Of a stretch of 64,000 bases of DNA, positions 40,053 to 49,151 are shown piece by piece (within the stretch, counting starts at the first letter, position 1; the number at the start of each line of letters is the position of its first letter). The position numbers and the translations under genes are program-made. Where the stretch lies: NCBI GenBank assembly GCA_010909165.1, contig MU008178.1:322369-386368 (forward strand). The letters run 5' to 3'. The notes beneath the pieces are model-generated. The model was not told the DNA's origin. It saw only the letters and a list, made by a program, of their open reading frames with translations, and ran no database searches. The stretch is from Anthoceros angustus (taxonomy: Eukaryota; Streptophyta; Anthocerotopsida; Anthocerotales; Anthocerotaceae).

Positions 40053-41440
40053 GAGAGAAACCCTTGAACCTTTGTCTATCTTTTATATTGTAGCAATGTC
40101 TTTTAAAATTTTTCGTTAACGCAGAACCGATATAGGATCGATTGTGATTCTAACGTCGTTACAGTCCTTGTCCACATGTCATCCAGCAAATTTCTGATTT
40201 TGAAGAAACTCCTCTATACCCCACCCGGCTTAGCCCACGCAAGGCCCAATGCCGTGCGTTGGAGCCCATGAAGTGGTAAGACAAACAATCCACACAACGT
40301 ACCTCCGCATTAAATCCGGACGGACTTGAGCACCTAGGCGGTCCAAGTCACTCCCACGCAATTTATGGGAAAAGGTGTTAAGGATAGTTTTGAATGCCTA
40401 ACAACAACCCATCACAAACCTCCCCACCCGCCGAACCCTTGCAGCTGATTTCAAGAGACTCCAGGGAAAATGAGTGTGATGCACCGAGTTATGTCAACGA
40501 TGAGCTTGACAGAGAATCAATCACGTTCTTGAATGTCAAGGAGACGGTATGAGGACCAAAGAACTAAGGATGGACTATTTCACAAAGTTCAAAAACGTTG
40601 AAGTAAATATGGCGAAATAAACTTGGGCTCCAAATGAATCAAGGTCCCATGCTCAAGAGATGTGTCTATGATTCGCTTGGCCACCCTTTTGTGCCCTTCA
40701 CTAGATAGAAGGTTGACCTAAAGCAATTCTAGTCAAATTGTTTAGTCACAGCATTCGTTGATGAGTGGACCAGCGATGGCAGATCGCAAAGGGTATCAGC
40801 CACTCACCTTCACTATCTCGTCGAGAATGAGGAAGGTTGTAGGCAACCAACACAGAAATGGAAAGCCCGCACAAAAGCGACTTATCATACAACTAGGTAG
40901 AGCCCGTATAATGTGATGACAAATGGGCACAATCACCTTAAAAGGGTCTCCTCTCAATGACCGCACGTAAAGGGAATTTTTCATACCACGACCTTGCAAC
41001 ATAGCACATGCGTTAGATTGTTGCAAACTACATATGCTTTGTTGACCTGGTAAATCCACCATCAAAGTAACATACCTCCAACGCCACATCCCAAAGACGC
41101 CTCCCTGTGTGTGCACAAATACGTCTGACATTCTCCTCACAACTTCATGTGATTATGTAATGCCTTCCATTCATATAGTAAGGCGTGTGTAATTACGTTA
41201 GTGGAGCCATGTCAAACATCATATGCAATATGCCATCCACAGCAGATGTTGCCGTCGTGCAACCAATCAAATTCGGATGATACGTTTAGATTTCTTAGCA
41301 TCTTCTCTCCAACCACCTCATCCGCAAGGACCTCAAATTAAGATACCTTCGTCTCACTTGGTCCCCCATTTCAAAAGGAGGAGTTTTGTGTCAATCCTCC
41401 TTTTGGTTTCTCAGCTTGTGCCCGCTATCAACTTAGTTCT
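39571..41440 (+). repeat. Array unit 10, truncated by the array boundary
   Basis: The unit runs normally from the anchor through the gene's 3' end (stop at 40,050) and about 1.4 kb of spacer (40,053-41,440). Near 41,440, after CTATCAACTTAGTTCT, it changes abruptly into copia pol sequence. Other units continue at this point with CTTCTTTCCTTC. Confidence 0.9.
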
Positions 41441-41451
41441 CACACAATTTA

Positions 41452-42707
41452 CTAGTCCACCAGATGGACGTTAAAACAGCCTTTTTAAACGGTCCCCTGG
41501 ACGAGACCATCTTCATGACACTGCCAGAAGAATATGTGTTTGATCCAGACGTTGTGTGTGAACTACTGAAGTCATTAATGGGCTGAAAGAATCAGCTCGC
41601 ATATGGAACGGGCGAGCTGACAAGAAGCTTCAAGCTTTAGGTTTTGAACCTCTCACAGATTGCAGCGTGTATGTCTGCGTCGCAAACGGATTATGTATCA
41701 TTGCGCTGTATGTAGACGATAATTTCATATTCGCTAGCAGCCAGGAAATTCTCACACAAGTTAAAAAGGACTTAGCTGAAGAGTGGGATATGACTGATGT
41801 TGGTCCTCTACGTTTTGCTTTTGGAATCCAGTTCCATTTCAATCCAATTGATGCTTCAGTGACCCTGTATCAAGAGCACTTCACTAGACAAATTCTGAAC
41901 AAGTTTCAGCTACAAGATATCAATCCTGTTGCCACCCCTGTTGCTGCTGGAGAAAAGCTCTCAATAGCAGATTGCCCAACAACAGAGGCGGACAAATATA
42001 AAATGTCTCAAATACCTTATAGGGAGGTTGTCGGGAGTCTTCTATACCTTGCAAGATGGACACGTCCTGATATTTCTCTAGCAACAGGCGTTGTATCACG
42101 TTATTTATCAAACCCTGGCAAACGACACTGGATCGTTGTAAAGAGAATCCTACGCTATTTAAAGGGAACTAGGCATCTATGTCTCAGGTATACTAAAGCA
42201 CAAGACTTCACACTTACCGCTACACGGATGCGGTGCAGCGATGATGTGGATGGACGGAAGTCCATAGCTGCCTACTGCAATCTCCTTTGTGGATCTGCCA
42301 TAAGTTGGCAAAGCAAAAGCTTAGCACTATCAGCCTCTCATCTACGGAAGCAGAATACTTTATCCTTGGCAGCCCGCGAGATCAGCTGGATACGTCAATT
42401 CCTCACAGACATTAAAGTACCCCAGACTGGCCCTACGACATTACAATGTGACAACCAGTCGGCAATCGCGCTATCAGCTAATCCCATTCTACATGCCAGA
42501 TCAAAGCACATAGAAATTCAGTTTCACTATATCAGGCAAGCCGTTGAACATAAGATCATAGCTTTAATTTATGTGCCAACAGCCCAAAACGTGGCAGACC
42601 TGCTTACAAAAGGCCTAAGCAAGCAGCTCCATGAGCAGCATAGACTCTCCTTGGGTCTAACAGACGTTACTTATCTCAAGGCTGACGACAAACATGCAGC
42701 TGGGTAG
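41452..42707 (+). pseudogene. Ty1/copia pol fragment (reverse transcriptase + RNase H), 5'-truncated
   Basis: The fragment opens at LVHQMDVKTAFLNG, the usual start of the copia RT core. It shifts frame by one base near 41,580 (TTAATGGGCTGAAAG), then continues as GLKESARIWN and IIALYVDDNFIFAS with the catalytic YVDD intact. QILNKFQLQD and YREVVGSLLYLARWTRPDIS follow, then RYLSNPGKRHW. RNase H is recognisable (DGRKSIAAYC, SAISWQSKSLALS) but its YTDAD and STEAEY motifs are scrambled by paired frameshifts at 42,225-42,245 and 42,335-42,350. It ends with HARSKHIEIQFHYIRQAVE and NVADLLTKGLSKQL, then TAG at 42,705. Gag, protease and integrase are absent; the 5' edge is the array junction. It is a dead fragment. 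Confidence 0.93.
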
Positions 42708-43249
42708 TCCGATTGCAGTCGCTTGCAGGAGTTGGGGCAATTTCAGCGGATACCTCTTATGTTTCTAGCAGGCGAGTTCAACCGCTCTAGTATCTGCAGC
42801 AAGCCCACATGTTAGACCCTGCAGCAACCTGGATGAAGCTCAAAGCACACAACAAATCAGTTTGTAGCAGTAGCGTACCCTCTCCTATTTCACTTAATTT
42901 TGGACAGCAACACCTAGCATGCAGCTCTGGGCATGAGCCAAAGTCTGTGCCTGTTATGGGCAGACTCACGCGAGTCATATGGGACAGCATCTCCTCTCCA
43001 AGCTGCAGGCTACGTCGTTTTTTGCTCCTTTCTCCTTAGGAACTTCACACGCGCGCAGCAGCCATGTAATGTGGCGTTGCTCACCATCTCATGCCCGGCT
43101 TAAGTTCTTCGACAGTCCGTTTTTCCTTTTGAGCCGCAGGACTATGTATGGTCGAGAATTCACGTTCACGACAACCGCAGAAGACGCGCAGCCTTATCAA
43201 CAACCTTATCCATTTTTCAACCCGTAACCTATGATCCTCAGTTAGGTTT
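42708..43249 (+). other. Non-coding 3' stretch between copia pol and the polypurine tract
   Basis: These 540 bp follow the pol stop and precede a candidate polypurine tract. I see only short open frames on both strands and nothing recognisable. Confidence 0.5.
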
Positions 43250-43300
43250 GAGAGGGGGTGTAGAAATAAGTAATTATTTATTATCATCCCAAACTAATTA
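43250..43300 (+). promoter_or_regulatory. Candidate copia polypurine tract and 3' LTR start
   Basis: GAGAGGGGG at 43,250-43,258 is followed by TGTAGAAATAAG. This fits a plus-strand primer tract directly before an LTR starting with TG, and the position about 550 bp after the pol stop is right for a copia element. No second LTR is present, so neither the LTR identity nor its end can be fixed. Confidence 0.45.
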
Positions 43301-43960
43301 TCATACTAGGTTAGGGTTAGTGAAGCGTTATCAATTGTGAAACTCCCTACCGTCACGACTCTCCAGCACCACCTTTCTTGTACCACACACGTTTTTGCTC
43401 AATTTACTTCTCACACAACGCCATCTCTTTATGATTGCTTGATGCTTATACTTGCCATAACTGTTTAGACATGTTGACTTAGTTAGCTGACTAGCACTCA
43501 GACAAAGAAGAAGAGAGCTATGACCAGGTGCCAAGAGTTGTGAGGCACCGACGCACGTAGCTAGAGTATAGTGTACAGTTGAGGTGAGGCTAGACGAACT
43601 TAGGTGTATATTATTTGAAGGAATTCTAAATGTTCTGAAATGTATTCCTGCTCCTGCTATGAAGTTATCAAATTCCGTACGAGAACAAAGCTACTATGCT
43701 CTAGAATGGAGACATAAGAGATGGTAGGGTTGACAAAATCTGCTCTACATGTAGCATGCATTGTTCAACATTCATCGAACTATATACCATCGAACTATGA
43801 GATTCGATAATGATATCATATCTAGGATGTGTGTTACACGTGAGACCATCAAAGTTAATTTGAATGTGATAGGCCATTCCATCTCTCTCTATAATGAATT
43901 TCTCTATGAGGCATATAATTCTTTTGATGATAAAAAATAATTTTAAATCAATTAAAAAGC
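43301..43960. other. AT-rich stretch, possibly a copia 3' LTR and flank
   Basis: No gene is recognisable. The first part may be LTR. The later part (43,730-43,960) is AT-rich with homopolymer runs and could be ordinary flanking DNA. Confidence 0.35.
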
Positions 43961-44044
43961 TCTTAAAGTCGGTTGCTTAAAGGAGTTACTAGCAAGTACC
44001 TAAAACTCACTCTAGCTAGAGAACAAGGGCGGCAAGAGCGGAGG

Positions 44045-44415
44045 ACAGAAGCGGCAGGGCAGTGCGTGCGGTGGGGCGGTGCGTGGGCAGGGTGGTGCAT
44101 GCGGTGGGGCAGTGTGTGGCGGGCGTGTGGTGGGGGCGCGTGTGGTGGGGCAGTGCGTGTGGTGGGGCAGTTCGTGTGGTGGGGCGATGCGTGGGCAGGG
44201 TGGTGCATGCGGTGGGGCAATGCGTAGGCAAGGCGGTGCGTGCGGTGGGGCGGTGCGTAGGCAGGGTGGTGCATGCGGTGGGGTAGTGCGTAGGCAGGGC
44301 GGTGCGTGCGGTGGGGTAGTGCGTAGGCAGGGCGGTGCGTGCGGTGGGGCGGTGCGTGGGAAGGGTGGTGCATGTGGTGGGGCAATGCGTAAGCAGGGCG
44401 GTGTGTGCGGAGCAA
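44045..44415 (+). repeat. G-rich minisatellite, 33-bp period
   Basis: Units resembling GTGCGTAGGCAGGGCGGTGC plus GTGCGGTGGGGCG (33 bp) repeat about ten times. The first part is irregular and the units from about 44,220 are clear. Since 33 is a multiple of three, all frames stay open and give Gly/Arg-rich or His/Pro-rich open frames on the two strands; these are by-products, not proteins. The strand is strongly G over C. Confidence 0.9.
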
Positions 44416-44604
44416 CAGGAGGGAGGACAGGGTGGGGCATGGGGTGTGGCGGCGGTGCGGGGAGCGGCGGGTCCGGCAGAGCAGCGTTTCTGGCGCGGGG
44501 GGAGAGTTAGAAGTAGAGACCGTGGTTATGGTTAGCTAGCTTAACCCAGCGTGGTCATACCCTTTGGTATCTTGTACCGAAGAGGTACAACTCTTCAAGC
44601 AGGC

Positions 44605-44611
44605 TATAAAA
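44605..44611 (+). promoter_or_regulatory. Possible TATA box upstream of the LINE remnant
   Basis: TATAAAA lies in GCAGGCTATAAAAGCCCGG, about 400 bp before the zinc-finger frame of the LINE remnant. It could be part of the 5' end of the LINE or of an older flanking element. Confidence 0.35.
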
Positions 44612-44886
44612 GCCCGGCCTGGGTCCATGTCTGCGGGCTCTTGAGAGGTGTTCCGGTTTCTGCCAAGGGGTTTAGATTTTTGCCGACGAGAGACTTTTAG
44701 TTCTCGGCGTGGGCTTTAGCAATTTTTGCCTCTTTGTGTTTGGTAGGGGTTCTTGTGGCCTGGTGTAGCTTTGGGCAGTCGAGGCGGTTTTCCGGTTCGG
44801 GTGTTGGCTTTGGCGGCATTCCTGGGTGAGTGGGGGTTTTTCCATGTGGCAGGACAGGTGCATTTTTACGACATCATTGAACAAGC

Positions 44887-46690
44887 TTGGTTTTTCCAAA
44901 GTGGCGCGGTAAGTCCATATCGTGGGGTGCAGTAGTGCATTTTGGCAAATTTCAGGTTGTTCTCTTTTTGGCCATAGGGTCCCTTACTTCTGCTCTTAAG
45001 AAAGACACTCCTTGTCCCGTGTGCGGGAAATTATTTAAGTCTTGGGGAGTCAAGAGCCACATCGGTCTAGTTCACAAAGACTTCGATCGGACTACTTGGG
45101 AGGCTTAGTTGAGGCTTGCTTCTTCTTCGAATGTTATCCCCCCAGCTTTGGATATCCATCCTGGGCCCTCTCCAGAGTCTTAGCAATGGTTGCGGGGGTG
45201 GGCTGATCATCTTTTGGCCTTGTATGAAGCGCGGTTCCCAGGACCACTCCTTTTTTTACGCCTCCCGTGGCACCTATAGGACGACATCCGCCTTGCTTAT
45301 TGCCTTCCCTTGGAGCGCCTCGCGTTGGATCCCAGAGATGATGCTGCTTGGGCTTTGTTCTTGTTTCTCCCTCGATGGTGCCTCCGTTGCTCTCGAGCCA
45401 GTTTTCCTGAGCATTGGGAGGTTGCCTCTTGTCTTCGCCGATTCTTGGCGGGGGATTGGGAAGTTCTGCAGGAGGAGGCTGGACGCACAGCAAGATCTAG
45501 GTTGGACTCTGCTAAGGATGGCCTTGTATGATCATACAAGGCGATCATACAAGGCCATCCTGTATGATCGTACAAGGCGATCATACAAGGCCATCTTGTA
45601 TGATCGTACACGTCGTTCTTCAAGTTGACGTCAAGAATGCCTTCAACACTATCTCTAGGGCGGCTATCTTCGACGAGCTCAAGGATGCGCGAGGACTGCT
45701 GGCTGGCCTTATCCCCTTTGTCCGCTCCTTTTATGGGTCTCCTTCCAACCTCTACTACCAACATGGACCCTCGGTGCAGCAGGTTTCTATTTTGGAATTG
45801 GAGACGGGCACAAGACAGGGTGACCCTGTGGGGGGAGTGCTTTTTTCTCTAGCGCACTTCAAGGCCCTGTCTTTAACTGCCTCCTCAGTGTGAGAATGAC
45901 TGTACCTGTCAGTGGCTGAAAATACTCATGTCATGGTGCCTAGGGACAAGGTTAATGGGGCTTTTGGTTTCTTCTCCTCGGAGCTCTCTTGGCTTGGCTT
46001 GAAGGTCAAGATCTTAAAGTGCAGGGTTTGGTCTTCGTCGGGTGTTTCGCCCTCTCTTCAGTACCCAGAAGGGGACATTGCTTCTCTGCAAGGGCTTCGT
46101 GTTCTTGGCGTCCTATTGGGGCCCCCGGTTTTCATTCAAGAATTCGTGGATGTGGCTTTGACAAAGGATTTGGCACACATTTATGACCTTTCTTAGCTAG
46201 GGGAGCCGTAGGTGACATTTGGGATCCTCTCTTTGTACTTGGCGCGGCGGCTTGGGTACCTTCTCCGTATGGTACCTCCTTCTCTAGCTTTCTTCTTCCA
46301 TATGGGAGCTTTCGACAAAAGGATTATGTAGGCTTTGGGTGACATCATTAGCCCTAGCACCTTCAAGTATGCCGCCAGGGATTTGGCGAAGCAGCAGGCT
46401 TCCCTTCCTGTCGCTTTTGGGGGCACTAGTCTGTTGGCTACGGAGGTCTCTACGCCGACGGTCTTCTTAGGGAGATGGGCCCTCTCTACCCCCATCCTGA
46501 CCTCTCGATTCTTAATTTGGGACTCCCACATTTTAGAGGCATTCATCTCGGGCGTGGAGGAGGGGGTTTTCCTCTCATAGGCATCCTTAAGGTTGGCTAG
46601 GGGACTTTTATCGCCTGAGACTGGGGTCACCTTGCCACATTTCTTCTCACTCCCCGAGGTTGGGCTATGTGGGCTTCAAGTATGTGGGCG
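44887..46690 (+). pseudogene. Degenerate LINE (non-LTR retrotransposon) reverse-transcriptase gene
   Basis: A C2H2 zinc finger CPVCGK..H....H (45,013-45,075) ends at a stop at 45,106. ERLALDPRDDAAWALFLFLP (from 45,310) resembles the pre-RT region of plant LINE ORF2 proteins. The RT core gives DVKNAFNTISRAAIFDEL, LIPFVRSFYGSPSNLYY and GTRQGDPVGGVLFSLAHF (45,627-45,880). The catalytic block, normally xADD, reads SVAENTHVMVP (from 45,910), so both aspartates are lost. SELSWLGLKVKILKC and LPVAFGGTSLLATEVSTPTV (to 46,580) follow. Stops and frameshifts split it, and a palindromic tandem repeat sits inside the RT. It ends where an orphan neprosin-repeat fragment begins. It is non-functional. Confidence 0.85.
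45525..45612 (+). repeat. 37-bp palindromic tandem repeat inside the LINE RT
   Basis: TGTATGATCATACAAGGCGA and CATACAAGGCCATCC form a unit of about 37 bp that occurs twice, followed by a third partial copy. Each unit holds the near-perfect palindrome TGTATGATCATACA. It lies between ARSRLDSAKDGL and VLQVDVKNAFNTIS, two segments that should be close together in the RT. Confidence 0.88.
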
Positions 46691-46691
46691 C

Positions 46692-47110
46692 CATATACAA
46701 CGGGTGTTTTAACTTGTTTTGCGCTGGGTTTGTGCAAACTAATCCGGCATTTGTGTTCAGTGGTGCTTTCCTCACTGATTATGAGGGGACAACTATAAAT
46801 GCTCAGATAAGCAAAGTAAGTATAACAATCTTTTATCAACAATTAGACAACAAAAATGGACTTATTGACTCTCCATACTCATTCTTAGTTTGGACAATGT
46901 GATCCAGGATTCAAACACGGCTGATTTATGGTTGTTTATTAATGGATAAGCAGTTGGTTATTGGCCGACATCAAAATTTGATGGCTTTCTTTCTCTTGAA
47001 CTATTTAATCACCTGGAATGGGGAGGCAACCTTGGTATGACAAGTAAATATTCGCAAGTCATGTTGGGAAATGGGAGACTAGGGACAGATGCTCATGGTC
47101 CAGCATAGGT
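46692..47110 (+). pseudogene. Orphan neprosin-repeat fragment after the LINE
   Basis: From TACAACGGGTGTTTTAAC to GCTCATGGTCCAG the sequence matches the array unit (unit 2 equivalent about 4023-4422) with small differences. It lies 5 kb beyond the array end. It encodes GCFNLFCAGFVQTNPAFVF, GAFLTDYEGTTINAQISK and PYSFLVWTM in one frame to a stop at 46,900. It carries five A in ACAACAAAAATGG, which keeps the frame open across the segment between ISK and GLIDSPY. It has no 5' part. Confidence 0.9.
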
Positions 47111-47671
47111 TGATGACAGGTGTCATGCTGTGTGATACTAATCTCTGCACTTGGGTTTAGTGTTTGATTAGCATTAATTAATCTAATTACTTATCTTTAA
47201 GCAAGTAATTAGTGTTAATTAATATAAGGTGCTTATGTTAATTAAGCATTGATTAGTGTTAATTAAACATGCATGTTTAATTAACACTAATCAATCTTGT
47301 GTAAAGCGTTGTACCCACCAGACGCTCAAACTTAGATGTTGTAATTCCTTTTGCAATTGGGATGTTGTAAATGGTTTTGTAAAATGGCACCACGTCATCA
47401 CATGGTGATGTGGCAATGAGGCCATGTCATCAATTATGCCACGTCATCACCGATGATGTGGCAATGAAGGCCATGTGGCAACAACATGCCATGTCATCAC
47501 TTGGTGATGTGGCGATGATGTGGCGCCACATCACCACTTTAATGACATGGCCGGCCATGTCGCAATTTTAGCGTGAAGCTCTCGGTTTACAACGTTGTTG
47601 CGCTGCTTTTACGCCAGCGTTGTAACACCCGTTGTAAAAACCGTTGTAAAAACCCTCATTTTCTTGTAGTG
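47111..47671. mobile_element. CACTA-type transposon terminus with internal inverted repeats
   Basis: TTTTCTTGTAGTG at 47,659-47,671 is the reverse complement of CACTACAAGAAAA, the standard terminal sequence of CACTA (En/Spm) elements. Subterminal repeats CGTTGTAAAAACC and CGTTGTAACACC precede it. Further in lie repeated GCCACRTCATCAC and GTGATGTGGC motifs in both orientations (47,385-47,530). The other terminus was not found upstream, so this is a one-ended remnant, or the partner end has decayed. The left limit is uncertain. Confidence 0.6.
47248..47295. repeat. Perfect 48-bp palindrome
   Basis: ATTGATTAGTGTTAATTAAA followed by CATG is followed at once by its exact reverse complement, with no spacer. 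It lies in AT-rich DNA that also holds further TTAATTAA-type repeats (47,165-47,245). Confidence 0.97.
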
Positions 47672-47680
47672 ATGGTTAGC

Positions 47681-47817
47681 AATAGCTAAGTGGATAAGCT
47701 CAAGTAATATGCTTTGGCATATTCCTTGCATATTATAGTGTATTCTTAGGATACAATAGCTAAGTGGATAAGCTCAAGTAATATGCTTGGGCATATTCCT
47801 TGCATATTATAGTGTAC
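47681..47817 (+). repeat. 74-bp tandem duplication
   Basis: AATAGCTAAGTGGATAAGCT begins at 47,681 and again at 47,755. Each is followed by the same AT-rich segment ending CATATTATAGTGTA. The two copies differ at one base in CTTTGGC/CTTGGGC. Confidence 0.92.
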
Positions 47818-47837
47818 AAGCTATGATCTCGGCGTGT

Positions 47838-48233
47838 ATGCTGGCGTGCTAGCGTCTTAGGCGTGCTAGCGATGCTAGCGTGCCAAGCGTGCTAGCGATG
47901 CTGGCGATGCTGGCGATGCTAGCGATGCCAGCGTGCTAAGCGTGCTGGCGATGCTAGGCGTGCTAGCGTGCTGCGAGGCGTGCTAGGCGTGCTGGCGTGC
48001 TGGCGATGCTGGCGTGCTAGGCGTGCTGGCGTGCTGGCGTGCTGGCGTGCATGCTGGCGTGCTAGGCGTGCCAGGCGGCGTGCTAGGCGTGCTGGCGTGC
48101 TGCGTGCTAGGCGTGCTGGCGATGCTGGCGTGCTAGGCGTGCTGGGGGCGTGCTGGCGATGCTGGCGTGCTAGGCGATGCTGGGCGACAGGCGTGCTAGG
48201 CGCTAGCGATGCTAGGCTATGCTGGCGATGTGT
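47838..48233 (+). repeat. Minisatellite of GCTAGGCGTG / GCTGGCGATG words, left of the gypsy element
   Basis: About 400 bp consist of 8-10-bp words such as GCTAGGCGTG, CTGGCGTG and CTGGCGATG. The array is imperfect. A long open frame through it gives Ala/Arg/Cys/Trp-rich translations with no meaning. The same word type lies at 56,789-57,170. Confidence 0.93.
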
Positions 48234-48239
48234 GTAAAA

Positions 48240-48415
48240 CAATTTGGACATCCGATAGCACAACATTTCCACATTCTCACACTTGTGCATGTGGTGACAC
48301 CACTAACTAACTACAAACATTTGCGAACGTGACATGTCATGATCAACACCAACTACGACCAATGCACATCCGAGAGCGATTAGAAAAGAAAACAATAATC
48401 CTAAATTCCCATCAA
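48240..48415 (-). repeat. Short repeat outside the left LTR copy
   Basis: From AAAACAATTTGGACATCCGA to AATTCCCATC the sequence recurs, slightly diverged, at 48,917-49,105. The two copies flank the left LTR-like repeat in direct orientation, so it may be part of a longer LTR or come from a tandem LTR arrangement. Confidence 0.85.
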
Positions 48416-48903
48416 AATGCCTCATTCAATCGGCGTCTATCACCGATCAACGCGGTGAGTTTGAGAGTTCACAGAGCGGACAGATATGCTGTGCCCAAAA
48501 CCAAGTGTCGACTCGGACATCCGTGATCGAAATTCCCAAGCAAGCTTTGGCATTCACTATAATTCTATGACGGGAGCTCGTCACTCCTCCGCTCAAGAGA
48601 CTCTCAAGACTATCCTAAGCCAAGCACGCTTGCCTCTTGTATCCGCGCCTAGTCGCTGCCGCCTCCGCCGCCTCCCGCCATGCATCGCCTTCCATCCTTT
48701 TCCATGATTGCGTTTCCCGGTCTTGTCACTCTCACCGCTCCCGCGAATCTCCTTGTTATGATCCAAAGAAATCAATGGTAATTCGTCACGACCTTCCCCG
48801 AAAACTAATGGCTAACAATACATGACATTTCTAGATGTCAAGATATTACCGATATCCTCTCTATGTACATGGACTTGCCTCAACCAATGATCCCGACACC
48901 GTG
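48414..48903 (-). repeat. Left LTR-like direct repeat (3' LTR of the minus-strand element)
   Basis: AAAATGCCTCATTCAA through CAACCAATGATCCCGA matches 56,297-56,783 in the same orientation with about 90 percent similarity by eye. It contains CAAGAGACTCTCAAGACTAT and the ATGACATTTCTAGATGTCA inverted repeat. It lies on the integrase side of the element. Confidence 0.88.
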
Positions 48904-48916
48904 ACTCGGCGCAATA

Positions 48917-49105
48917 TCGTGCAAAACAGTGGACATCGGATAGCACAACATTTCCTGTTCTCACACTTGTGCATGTGGTGACACCACTAAGCGACTACAA
49001 ACATTTGCGACAGCGTGACATGTCATGATCAACGGCTCAACTACGACCAATGCACATCGGTGAGGCGATTAGAAAAGAAAACAATAATCCTGCTAAATTC
49101 CCATC
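48917..49105 (-). repeat. Second copy of the short repeat, inside the left LTR copy
   Basis: GCAAAACAGTGGACATCGGA to AAATTCCCATCC repeats 48,240-48,415. It lies between the left LTR-like repeat and the PHD-finger coding end. Confidence 0.85.
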
Positions 49106-49151
49106 CCCCCCCAGCTCGAAGCCAAGAGAAGGCCAACACGAGAATGCTGGT

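Larger units (their letters stand above)
1..41440 (+). repeat. Head-to-tail tandem array of a 4.2-kb neprosin-gene unit
   Basis: The same 4.2-kb sequence recurs without interruption. Using the string TTTGGACAATGTGATCC as anchor, units begin at 1, 4222, 8418, 12630, 17373, 21597, 25839, 30032, 34419 and 39571, with an extra partial copy at 35376. A second anchor, the TATATATATG box, recurs at 2681, 6885, 11091, 15841, 20067, 24299, 28501, 32884 and 38036. Normal spacing is 4193-4242 bp; the three longer intervals (4743, 4387 and 5152 bp) are explained by internal duplications. Long blocks are identical between units, so amplification or homogenisation is recent. Every unit has the same orientation. 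The left end lies outside the window; the right end is a sharp break near 41,440. Confidence 0.97.

Noticed and set aside
1-41440. CRISPR-like or centromeric satellite reading of the array
   Set aside because: The unit is 4.2 kb, encodes a multi-exon gene and has no spacer-repeat structure. It is a tandem gene array.
44012-44510. Long His/Pro-rich and Gly/Cys-rich open frames
   Set aside because: They are by-products of a 33-bp tandem repeat. All frames stay open because the period is a multiple of three.
46660-46902. A fused LINE-neprosin protein
   Set aside because: The frame crosses the junction by chance. The upstream part is decayed LINE sequence and there is no promoter or leader.
47919-48290. 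Ala/Arg/Ser-rich open frames
   Set aside because: They lie in a decamer minisatellite and have no start context or domain.
48540-48830. Small Arg/Ser-rich frames in the LTR-like repeats as genes
   Set aside because: They recur because the LTR recurs, and they differ in frame between the two copies.
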